Below, piece by piece: positions 1-10,600 of a stretch of 64,000 nucleotides of DNA (within the stretch, counting starts at the first letter, position 1; the number at the start of each line of letters is the position of its first letter). The DNA lies in assembly GCF_029227915.1 (NCBI RefSeq), contig NC_079876.1:34641828-34705827 (forward strand), in the 5' to 3' direction. Both the position numbers and the translations under genes were made by a program. The notes beneath the pieces were generated by a model that saw nothing but the letters and a program-made list of their open reading frames with translations, had not been told where the DNA came from and made no database searches. The DNA comes from Hydractinia symbiolongicarpus (Eukaryota > Cnidaria > Hydrozoa > Anthoathecata > Hydractiniidae).

Positions 1-20
1 GAAGATATTGCTACTTCTTC

Positions 21-394
21 AGCGCGCGCTAACGGCTAAGATTGGTCCCACAGTAAAGAATGACTTTTTTTAGCTTAATTTTTAAATGAAGCGCTACCAC
101 AGCGCCCAGTGTAATCGCTGAGTTCCGGCAATCACGTCAAATTAAGAAGAATGTTATTTCTTGGAGTCCAATTGTCTCATTTTTCACATTTATCAGGTCA
201 CAGTCCAAAGTTAGTTCAATTAAGTCCCACAGTCAATCGTTTCTTTGTTAAAAGCGATGAAACCTATTAATATCAAAAAAATATCGCTAAATACATGTTG
301 GTACGAATATGTGACCCAACCGTTGAAACTAAAACGGATTGACACCGTTAGAAAGTCAATGAAATGTAGTTTTTGAAATTGTCGCTATTTCTTC
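21..394. repeat. Variant G/A monomer, 374 bp, gcgcgcgctaacggc type
   Basis: The window opens in a distinctive variant preceded by gaagatattgctacttc in place of the usual gaaactgtcgctatttc. It has ctaacggc where most copies have ataacgg, and gactttttttagctt with one extra base, giving 374 bp. The right half is also distinctive (tttctttgttaaaagcgatg, then cctattaatatcaaaa). Left halves of this type recur at about 14500, 29012, 31625, 33118, 35350, 37585, 37965, 40570, 41315, 42430, 44290, 45785 and 46165, so they make useful landmarks. The copy at 14500 is the closest relative of this first copy (gaagatattg in both). Confidence 0.85.
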
Positions 395-767
395 AGCGCG
401 CGATAACGGATAGGATTGGTCCCACAGTAAAAAATGACTTATTTATCTATATTTTTAAATGAATCGCTACCACAGCGCCCAGTGTAATCGCTGAGTTCCG
501 GCAATCACGTCAAATTAAGAAGAATGTTATTTCTTGGAGTCCAATTGTCTTATTTATCACATTTATCAGGTCACAGTCCAAAGTTAGTTCAATTAAGTCC
601 CACAGTCAATCGTTTCACTGTTAAAAGCGATGCAACCTAGTAATATCAGATAAATATCGCTAAATACATGTTGGTACGGATATGTGACCCAAACGTTGTA
701 ACTCAAACGGACTGACACCGTTAGAAAGTCAATAAAATGTAGTTTTTGAAACTGTTGCTATTTCTTC

Positions 768-1140
768 AGCGCGCGATAACGGCTAGGATTGGTCCCGCAG
801 TAAAAAATGACTTTTTTATCTTAATTTTTAAATGAAGCGCTACCACAAAGCCCAGTGTAATCGCTGAGTTTCGGCAATCATGTCAAATTAAGAAGAATGT
901 TATTTCTTGGAGTCCAATTGTCTCCTTTATCACATTTATGAGGTGACAGTCCAAAGTTAGTTCAATTAAGTCCCACAGTCAATCGTTTCAGAGTTAAAAG
1001 CGATGCAACCTAGTAATATCAGATAAATATCGCTAAATACATGTTTGTACGAATATGTGACTCAACCGTTGTAACACAAACGGACTGACACCGTTAGAAA
1101 GTCAATGAAATGTAGTTTTTGAAATTGTCGCTATTTCTTC
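768..1140. repeat. Reference monomer of family 1 (373 bp)
   Basis: I use this copy to number positions within the monomer. Counting by hand gives 373 bases, 138 G+C (37%) and 16 CpG, slightly above the number expected from composition. Regions in order: CpG-rich box agcgcgcgataacgg (1-15); gtcccgcagt (25-34); an A/T-rich variable stretch (35-68); agcgctacc (69-77); a variable stretch ending at atgtcaaatt (113-122); a strongly conserved box from aagaagaatg to gtctc (124-157); a variable stretch (158-186); conserved ttcaattaagtcccacagtc (194-213); a variable stretch around ttaaaagcgatgcaacc (227-243); and the ccgtt/aacgg/ccgtt cluster (299-328). The last ~45 bases (gaaagtcaatgaaatgtag and on) are again conserved. 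The phase chosen as base 1 is arbitrary. Confidence 0.95.
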
Positions 1141-1258
1141 AGCGCGCGATAACGGATAGGATTGGTCCCACAGTAAAGAATGAATTTTTTATCTAAATTT
1201 TTAAATGAAGCGCTACCACAGAGCCCAGTGTAATTGCTGAGTTTCGGCAATCATGTCA

Positions 1259-1297
1259 GATTAAGAAGAATGTTATTTCTTGGAGTCCAATTGTCTC
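1259..1297. repeat. Unequal-exchange junction of the trimer (D left half / A right half)
   Basis: The monomer at 1141-1513 starts like type D (agtaaagaatgaatttt, gtcagattaag) but ends like type A (ctcatttttcac, tctttgttaaaagcg). The complete type D, with its own right half (ctcctttatcac, tcatagttaaaag), lies at the far end of the block (4498-4870). The type A left half lies at the near end (21-160). The same hybrid recurs at 2260 and 3379. The switch lies between the last D-specific base (gtcagatt, ~1258) and the first A-specific base (~1298), inside the conserved aagaagaatg...gtctc box. This is what exchange between D and A would leave behind. Confidence 0.8.
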
Positions 1298-4114
1298 ATT
1301 TTTCACATTTATCAGGTCACAGTCCAAAGTTAGTTCAATTAAGTCCCACAGTCAATCGTTTCTTTGTTAAAAGCGATGAAACCTATTAATATCAAAAAAA
1401 TATCGCTAAATACATGTTGGTACGAATATGTGACCCAACCGTTGAAACTAAAACGGATTGACACCGTTAGAAAGTCAATGAAATGTAGTTTTTGAAATTG
1501 TCGCTATTTCTTCAGCGCGCGATAACGGATAGGATTGGTCCCACAGTAAAAAATGACTTATTTATCTATATTTTTAAATGAATCGCTACCACAGCGCCCA
1601 GTGTAATCGCTGAGTTCCGGCAATCACGTCAAATTAAGAAGAATGTTATTTCTTGGAGTCCAATTGTCTTATTTATCACATTTATCAGGTCACAGTCCAA
1701 AGTTAGTTCAATTAAGTCCCACAGTCAATCGTTTCACTGTTAAAAGCGATGCAACCTAGTAATATCAGATAAATATCGCTAAATACATGTTGGTACGGAT
1801 ATGTGACCCAAACGTTGTAACTCAAACGGACTGACACCGTTAGAAAGTCAAAAAAATGTAGTTTTTGAAACTGTTGCTATTTCTTCAGCGCGCGATAACG
1901 GCTAGGATTGGTCCCGCAGTAAAAAATGACTTTTTTATCTTAATTTTTAAATGAAGCGCTACCACAAAGCCCAGTGTAATCGCTGAGTTTCGGCAATCAT
2001 GTCAAATTAAGAAGAATGTTATTTCTTGGAGTCCAATTGTCTCCTTTATCACATTTATCAGGTGACAGTCCAAAGTTAGTTCAATTAAGTCCCACAGTCA
2101 ATCGTTTCAGAGTTAAAAGCGATGCAACCTAGTAATATCAGATAAATATCGCTAAATACATGTTTGTACGAATATGTGACTCAACCGTTGTAACACAAAC
2201 GGACTGACACCGTTAGAAAGTCAATGAAATGTAGTTTTTGAAATTGTCGCTATTTCTTCAGCGCGCGATAACGGATAGGATTGGTCCCACAGTAAAGAAT
2301 GAATTTTTTATCTAAATTTTTAAATGAAGCGCTACCACAGAGCCCAGTGTAATCGCTGAGTTTCGGCAATCATGTCAGATTAAGAAGAATGTTATTTCTT
2401 GGAGTCCAATTGTCTCATTTTTCACATTTATCAGGTCACAGTCCAAAGTTAGTTCAATTAAGTCCCACAGTCAATCGTTTCTTTGTTAAAAGCGATGAAA
2501 CCTATTAATATCAAAAAAATATCGCTAAATACATGTTGGTACGAATATGTGACCCAACCGTTGAAACTAAAACGGATTGACACCGTTAGAAAGTCAATGA
2601 AATGTAGTTTTTGAAATTGTCGCTATTTCTTCAGCGCGCGATAACGGATAGGATTGGTCCCACAGTAAAAAATGACTTATTTATCTATATTTTTAAATGA
2701 ATCGCTACCACAGCGCCCAGTGTAATCGCTGAGTTCCGGCAATCACGTCAAATTAAGAAGAATGTTATTTCTTGGAGTCCAATTGTCTTATTTATCACAT
2801 TTATCAGGTCACAGTCCAAAGTTAGTTCAATTAAGTCCCACAGTCAATCGTTTCACTGTTAAAAGCGATGCAACCTAGTAATATCAGATAAATATCGCTA
2901 AATACATGTTGGTACGGATATGTGACCCAAACGTTGTAACTCAAACGGACTGACACCGTTAGAAAGTCAATAAAATGTAGTTTTTGAAACTGTTGCTATT
3001 TCTTCAGCGCGCGATAACGGCTAGGATTGGTCCCGCAGTAAAAAATGACTTTTTTATCTTAATTTTTAAATGAAGCGCTACCACAAAGCCCAGTGTAATC
3101 GCTGAGTTTCGGCAATCATGTCAAATTAAGAAGAATGTTATTTCTTGGAGTCCAATTGTCTCCTTTATCACATTTATCAGGTGACAGTCCAAAGTTAGTT
3201 CAATTAAGTCCCACAGTCAATCGTTTCAGAGTTAAAAGCGATGCAACCTAGTAATATCAGATAAATATCGCTAAATACATGTTTGTACGAATATGTGACT
3301 CAACCGTTGTAACACAAACGGACTGACACCGTTAGAAAGTCAATGAAATGTAGTTTTTGAAATTGTCGCTATTTCTTCAGCGCGCGATAACGGATAGGAT
3401 TGGTCCCACAGTAAAGAATGAATTTTTTATCTAAATTTTTAAATGAAGCGCTACCACAGAGCCCAGTGTAATCGCTGAGTTTCGGCAATCATGTCAGATT
3501 AAGAAGAATGTTATTTCTTGGAGTCCAATTGTCTCATTTTTCACATTTATCAGGTCACAGTCCAAAGTTAGTTCAATTAAGTCCCACAGTCAATCGTTTC
3601 TTTGTTAAAAGCGATGAAACCTATTAATATCAAAAAAATATCGCTAAATACATGTTGGTACGAATATGTGACCCAACCGTTGAAACTAAAACGGATTGAC
3701 ACCGTTAGAAAGTCAATGAAATGTAGTTTTTGAAATTGTCGCTATTTCTTCAGCGCGCGATAACGGATAGGATTGGTCCCACAGTAAAAAATGACTTATT
3801 TATCTATATTTTTAAATGAATCGCTACCACAGCGCCCAGTGTAATCGCTGAGTTCCGGCAATCACGTCAAATTAAGAAGAATGTTATTTCTTGGAGTCCA
3901 ATTGTCTTATTTATCACATTTATCAGGTCACAGTCCAAAGTTAGTTCAATTAAGTCCCACAGTCAATCGTTTCACTGTTAAAAGCGATGCAACCTAGTAA
4001 TATCAGATAAATATCGCTAAATACATGTTGGTACGGATATGTGACCCAAACGTTGTAACTCAAACGGACTGACACCGTTAGAAAGTCAATAAAATGTAGT
4101 TTTTGAAACTGTTG

Positions 4115-7100
4115 CTATTTCTTCAGCGCGCGATAACGGCTAGGATTGGTCCCGCAGTAAAAAATGACTTTTTTATCTTAATTTTTAAATGAAGCGCTAC
4201 CACAAAGCCCAGTGTAATCGCTGAGTTTCGGCAATCATGTCAAATTAAGAAGAATGTTATTTCTTGGAGTCCAATTGTCTCCTTTATCACATTTATCAGG
4301 TGACAGTCCAAAGTTAGTTCAATTAAGTCCCACAGTCAATCGTTTCAGAGTTAAAAGCGATGCAACCTAGTAATATCAGATAAATATCGCTAAATACATG
4401 TTTGTACGAATATGTGACTCAACCGTTGTAACACAAACGGACTGACACCGTTAGAAAGTCAATGAAATGTAGTTTTTGAAATTGTCGCTATTTCTTCAGC
4501 GCGCGATAACGGATAGGATTGGTCCCACAGTAAAGAATGAATTTTTTATCTAAATTTTTAAATGAAGCGCTACCACAGAGCCCAGTGTAATCGCTGAGTT
4601 TCGGCAATCATGTCAGATTAAGAAGAATGTTATTTCTTGGAGTCCAATTGTCTCCTTTATCACATTTATCAGGTGACAGTCCAAAGTTAGTTCAATTAAG
4701 TCCCACAGTCAATCGTTTCATAGTTAAAAGCGATGCAACCTAGTAATATTAAAAAAATATCGCTAAATACATGTTAGTACGAATATGTGACCCAACCTTT
4801 GTAACACAAACGGACAGACACCGTTAGAAAGTCAATGAAATGTCGTTTTTGAAACTGTCGCTATTTCTTCAGCGCGCGATAACGGCTAGGATTAGTCCCG
4901 CAGTAAAAAATGAATTTTTTATCTTAATTTTTAAATGAAGCGCTACCACAGAGCCCAGTGTAATCGCTGAGTTTCGGCAATCATGTCAAATTAAGAAGAA
5001 TGTTATTTTTTGGAGTCCAATTGTCTCCTTTATCACATTTATCAGGTGACAGTCCAACTTTAGTTCAATTAAGTCCCACAGTCAATCGTTTCACAGTTAA
5101 AAGCGATGCAACCTAGTATTATCAGATAAATATCGCTAAATACATGTTGGTACGGATATGTGACCCAAACGTTGTAACTCAACCGGACTGACACCGTTAG
5201 AAAGTCAATGAAATGTAGTTTTTGAAACTGTCGCTATTTCTTCAACGCGCGATAACGCATAGGATTAGTCCCACAGTAAAGAATGACTTAGTTATCTAAG
5301 TTTTAGCGCTACCACAGCGCCCAGTGTAATCGCTGAGTTCCGGCAATCACCTCAAGTTAAGAAGAATGTTATTTCTTGGAGTCCAATTGTCTCCTTTATC
5401 ACATTTATCAGGTGACAGTCCAAAGTTAGTTCAATTAAGTCCCACAGTCAATCGTTTCATAGTTAAAAGCGATGCAACCTTGTAATATCACAAAAATATC
5501 GCTTAATACATGTTTGTACGAATATGTGACCTAACCGTTGTAACTCAAACGGACAGACACCGTTAGAAAGTCAATGAAATGTAGTTTTTGAAACTGTCGC
5601 TATTTTTTCAGTGCGCGATAACGGCTAGGATTGGTCCCACAGTAAAAAATGACTTATTTATCTAAGTTTTTAAATGAAGCGCTACCACAGAGACCAGTGT
5701 AATCGCTAAGTTTTGGCAATCATGTCAAATTAAGAAGAATGTTATTTCTTGGAGTCCAATTGTCTCCTTTATCACATTTATCAGGTGACAGTCCAAAGTT
5801 AGTTCAATTAAGTCCCACAGTCATTCGTTTCATAGTTAAGAGCGATGCAACCTAGTAATATTAGAAAAATATTGCTAAATACATGTTGGTACGAATATGT
5901 GACCAAACCGTTGTAACTGAAAGGGACTGACACTGTTAGAAAGTCAATGAAATGTAGTTTTTGAAACTGTCGCTATTTCTTCAGCGCGCGATAACGGCTA
6001 GGATTGGTCCCGCAGTAAAAAATGACTTTTTTATCTTAATTTTTAAATGAAGCGCTACCACAAAGCCCAGTGTAATCGCTGAGTTTCGGCAAGCATGTCA
6101 AATTAAGAAAAATGTTATTTCTTGGAGTCCAATTGTCTCCTTTATCACATTTATCAGGTGACAGTCCAAAGTTAGTTCAATTAAGTCCCACAGTCAATCG
6201 TTTCAGAGTTAAAAGCGATGCAACCTAGTAATATCAGAAAAATATCGCTAAATACATGTTTGTACGAATATGTGACTCAACCGTTGTAACACAAACGGAC
6301 TGACACCGTTAGAAAGTCAATGAAATGTAGTTTTTGAAATTGTCGCTAATTCTTCAGCGCGCGATAACGGATAGGATTGGTCCCACAGTAAAGAATGAAT
6401 TTTTTATCTAAATTTTTAAATGAAGCGCTACCACAGAGCCCAGTGTAATCGCTGAGTTTCGGCAATCATGTCAGATTAAGAAGAATGTTATTTCTTGGAG
6501 TCCAATTGTCTCCTTTATCACATTTATCAGGTGACAGTCCAAAGTTAGTTCAATTAAGTCCCACAGTCAATCGTTTCATAGTTAAAAGCTATGCAACCTA
6601 GTAATATTAAAAAAATATCGCTAAATACATGTTTGTACGAATATGTGACCCAACCTTTGTAACACAAACGGACAGACACCGTTAGAAATCCAATGAAATG
6701 TCGTTTTTAAAACTGTCGCTATTTCTTCAGCGCGCGATAACGGCTAGGATTAGTCCCGCAGTAAAAAATGAAATTTTTATCTTAATTTTTAAATGAAGCG
6801 CTACCACAGAGCCCAGTGTAATCGCTGAGTTTCGGCAATCATGTCAAATTAAGAAGAATGTTATTTCTTGGAGTCCAATTGTCTCCTTTATCACATTTAT
6901 CAGGTGACAGTCCAACTTTAGTTCAATTAAGTCCCACAGTCAATCGTTTCACAGTTAAAAGCGATGCAACCTAGTAATATCAGATAAATATCGCTAAATA
7001 CATGTTGGTACGGATATGTGACCCAAACGTTGTAACTCAAACGGACTGACACCGTTAGAAATTCAATGAAATGTAGTTTTTGAAACTGTCGCTATTTCTT

Positions 7101-7300
7101 CAACGCGCGATAACGCATAGGATTAGTCCCACAGTAAAGAATGACTTAGTTATCTAAGTTTTAGCGTTACCACAGCGCCCAGTGTAATCGCTGAGTTCCG
7201 GCAATCACCTCAAGTTAAGAAGAATGTTATTTCTTGGAGTCCAATTGTCTCTTTTATCACATTTATCAGGTGACAGTCCAAAGTTAGTTCAATTAAGTCC
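4115..7300. repeat. Pentameric repeat, 1,858-bp period, about 1.7 copies
   Basis: The stretch ~4115-5450 reappears at ~5973-7300, shifted by 1,858 bp, which equals 4 x 373 + 366. Shared landmarks are ggattggtcccgcag (4143 and 6001), the agtaaagaatgaatttt monomer (4498 and 6355), gattagtcccgcagt (~4890 and ~6749), and aacgcataggattag with the short monomer (5255 and 7113). Copies have drifted at scattered sites, for example agcgctacc (5306) versus agcgttacc (7163), so this duplication is older than the 1,119-bp trimer. After ~5450/7300 the copies diverge (gcaaccttgtaat versus gcaacctagtaat). Confidence 0.8.
5244..5609. repeat. Short monomer variant, 366 bp (7-bp deletion)
   Basis: Here tatctaagttttagcgctac replaces the longer form tatctaaatttttaaatgaa-gcgctac, removing 7 bp. 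The copy measures 366 bp (5244 to 5610), which confirms it. I find the same deletion at about 5300, 7160, 7525, 8640, 9745, 11235, 13465, 20175, 23523, 24263, 25374, 27230, 33568 and 35806, usually with ttccggcaatcac and often with caagttaag. None occurs beyond 36 kb. Since an identical deletion is unlikely to arise many times, these copies form one lineage spread by higher-order amplification. Confidence 0.9.
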
Positions 7301-7669
7301 CACAGTCATTCGTTTCATAGTTAAGAGCGATGCAACCTAGTAATATTAGAAAAATATCGCTAAATACATGTTGGTACGGATATGTGACCCAAACGTTGTA
7401 ACTCAAACGGACTGACACCGTTAGAAATTCAATGAAATGTAGTTTTTGAAACTGTCGCTATTTCTTCAACGCGCGATAACGCATAGGATTAGTCCCACAG
7501 TAAAGAATGACTTAGTTATCTAAGTTTTAGCGCTACCACAGCGCCCAGTGTAATCGCTGAGTTCCGGCAATCACCTCAAGTTAAGAAGAATGTTATTTCT
7601 TGGAGTCCAATTGTCTCTTTTATCACATTTATCAGGTGACAGTCCAAAGTTAGTTCAATTAAGTCCCAC

Positions 7670-10600
7670 AGTCATTCGTTTCATAGTTAAGAGCGATGCA
7701 ACCTAGTAATATTAGAAAAATATTGCTAAATACATGTTGGTACGAATATGTGACTAAACCGTTGTAACTGAAAGGGACTGACACTGTTAGAAAGTCAATG
7801 AAATGTAGTTTTTGAAATTGTCGCTATTTCTTCAGCGCGCGATAACGGATAGGATTGCTCCCACAGTAAAGAATGACTTATTTATCTAAATTTTTAAATG
7901 AAGCGCTACCACAGCGCCCAGTGTAATCGCTGAGTTCCGGCAATCACGTCAAATTAAGAAGAATGTTATTTCTTGGAGTCCAATTGTCTCCTTTATCACA
8001 TTTATCAGGTGACAGTCCAAAGTTAGTTCAATTAAGTCCCACAGTCAATCGTTCCATAGTTAAAAGCGATGCAGCCTAGTAATATCACAAAAATATCGCT
8101 AAATACATGTTTGTACGAATATGTGACCTAACCGTTGTAACTCAAACGGCCAGACACCGTTAGAAAGTCAATGAAATGTAGTTTTTGAAACTCGCGCTAT
8201 CTCGTCAGCGCGCGATAACGGCTAGGATTGGTCCCACAGTAAAGGATGACATATTTATCTAAATTTTTAATTGAAGCGCTACCACAGAGACCAGTGTAAT
8301 CGCTAAGTTTTGGCAATCATGTCAAATTAAGAAGAATGTTATTTCTTGGAGTCCAATTGTCTCCTTTATCACATTTATTAGGTGACAGTCCAAAGTTAGT
8401 TCAATTAAGTCCCACAGTCAATCGTTTTATAGCTAAAAGCGATGTAACCTAGTAATATTAAAAAAATATTGCTAAATACATGTTGGTACGAATATGTGAC
8501 CAAACCGTTGTAACTGGAGGGGACTGACACCGTTAGAAAGTCAATGAAATGTAGTTTTTGAAACTGTCGCTATTTCTTCAACGCGCGATAACGCATAGGA
8601 TTAGTCCCACAGTAAAGAATGACTTAGTTATCTAAGTTTTAGCGCTACCACAGCGCCCAGTGTAATCGCGGAGTTCCGGCAATCACGTCAAGTTAAGAAG
8701 AATGTTATTTCTTGGAGTCCATTTTTCTCCTTTGTCACATTTATCAGGTGACAGTCCAAAGTTAGTTCAATTAAGTCCCACAGTCAATCGTTTCATAGTT
8801 AAAAGCGATGCAACCTTGTAATATCACAAAAATATCGGTTAATACATGTTTGTACGAATATGTGACCTAACCGTTGTAACTCAAACGGACAGACACCGTT
8901 AGAAAGTCAATGAAATGTAGTTTTTGAAACTGTCGCTATTTCTTCAGCGCGCGATAACGGCTAGGATTGGTCCCACAGTAAAGAATGACATATTTATCTA
9001 AATTTTTAAATGAAGCGCTACCACAGAGACCAGTGTAATCGCTAATTTTTGGCAATCATGTCAAATTAAGAAGAATGTTATTTCTTGGAGTCCAATTGTC
9101 TCCTTTATCACATTTATCAGGTGACAGTCCAAAGTTAGTTCAATTAAGTCCCACAGTCAATCGTTTCATAGTTAAAAGCGATGCAACCTAGTAATATTAG
9201 AAAAATATTGCTAAATACATGTTGGTACGAATATGTGACCAAACCGTTGTAACTGGAGGGGACTGACACCGTTAGAAAGTCAATGAAATGTAGTTTTTGA
9301 AACTGTCGCTATTTCTTCAACGCGCGATAACGGATAGGATTGGTCCCACAGTAAAAAATGACTTAATTATCTAAATTTTTAAATGAAGCGCTACCACAGC
9401 GCCCAGTGTAATCGCTGAGTTCCGGCAATCACGTCAAATTAAGAAGAATGTTATTTCTTGGAGTCCAATTGTCTCCTTTATCACATTTATCAGGTGACAG
9501 TCCAAAGTTAGTTCAATTAAGTCCCACAGTCAATCGTTCCATAGTAAAAAGCGATGCAACCTAGTAATATCAGATAAATATCGCTAAATACATGTTGGTA
9601 CGGATATGTGACCCAAACGTTGTAACTCAAACGGACTGACACCGTTAGAAAGTCAATGAAATGTAGTTTTTGAAACTGTCGCTATTTCTTCAACGCGCGA
9701 TAACGCATAGGATTAGTCCCACAGTAAAGAATGACTTAGTTATCTAAGTTTTAGCGCTACCACAGCGCCCAGTGTAATCGCTGAGTTCCGGCAATCACCT
9801 CAAGTTAAGAAGAATGTTATTTCTTGGAGTCCAATTGTCTCTTTTATCACATTTATCAGGTGACAGTCCAAAGTTAGTTCAATTAAGTCCCACAGTCAAT
9901 CGTTTCATAGTTAAAAGCGATGCAACCTTGTAATATCACAAAAATATCGCTTAATACATGTTTGTACGAATATGTGACCTAACCGTTGTAACTCAAACGG
10001 ACAGACACCGTTAGAAAGTCAATGAAATGTAGTTTTTGAAACTGTCGCTATTTCTTCAGCGCGCGATAACGGCTAGGATTGGTCCCACAGTAAAAAATGA
10101 CTTATTTATCTAAGTTTTTAAATGAAGCGCTACCACAGAGACCAGTGTAATCGCTAAGTTTTGGCAATCATGTCAAATTAAGAAGAATGTTATTTCTTGG
10201 AGTCCAATTGTCTCCTTTATCACATTTATCAGGTGACAGTCCAAAGTTAGTTCAATTAAGTCCCACAGTCATTCGTTTCATAGTTAAGAGCGATGCAACC
10301 TAGTAATATTAGAAAAATATTGCTAAATACATGTTGGTACGAATATGTGACCAAACCGTTGTAACTGAAAGGGACTGACACTGTTAGAAAGTCAATGAAA
10401 TGTAGTTTTTGAAATTGTCGCTATTTCTTCAGCGCGCGATAACGGACAGGATTGCTCCCACAGTAAAGAATGACTTATTTATCTAAATTTTTAAATGAAG
10501 CGCTACCACAGCGCCCAGTGTAATCGCTGAGTTCCGGCAATCACGTCAAATTAAGAACAATGTTATTTCTTGGAGTCCAATTGTCTCCTTTATCACATTT

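Larger units (their letters stand above)
165..4640. repeat. Trimeric higher-order repeat, 1,119 bp x 4 copies
   Basis: Three distinguishable monomers repeat in fixed order. Type A right halves carry tctttgttaaaagcgatgaa (near 241, 1359, 2479, 3600). Type B carries tcactgttaaaagcgatgca (near 613, 1733, 2853, 3972). Type C carries tcagagttaaaagcgatgca (near 985, 2108, 3226, 4345). The period is exactly 3 x 373 = 1,119. By eye the four copies differ at only a handful of sites: gtcaataaaatg versus gtcaaaaaaatg at 1848, atgagg versus atcagg near 927, and taattgctg versus taatcgctg near 1232. They are therefore far closer to each other than neighbouring monomers are, which indicates very recent amplification. 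The fourth copy ends in a full type D monomer (tcatagttaaaagcg near 4718). Confidence 0.93.

Noticed and set aside
868-885. CENP-B-box-like site at tttcggcaatcatgtc
   Set aside because: It has TTCG but lacks the required A and CGGG at the fixed spacing of the consensus, and many copies have ttccgg instead. No full match was seen on either strand.
1035-1064. Hairpin gttggtac...gacccaac next to acatgt
   Set aside because: The stem is only about 5 bp with a 13-nt loop, and it is lost in the common tttgtac/gacctaac variant, so there is little support for a maintained structure.
943-1091. Long inverted repeat gtgacagtcc ... ggactgacac within the monomer
   Set aside because: It matches 9 of 10 bases in type C, but the arms change independently in other types (gtcacagtcc, ggattgacac, ggacagacac) with no compensating pattern. 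The arms are also ~130 bp apart, so chance is likely.
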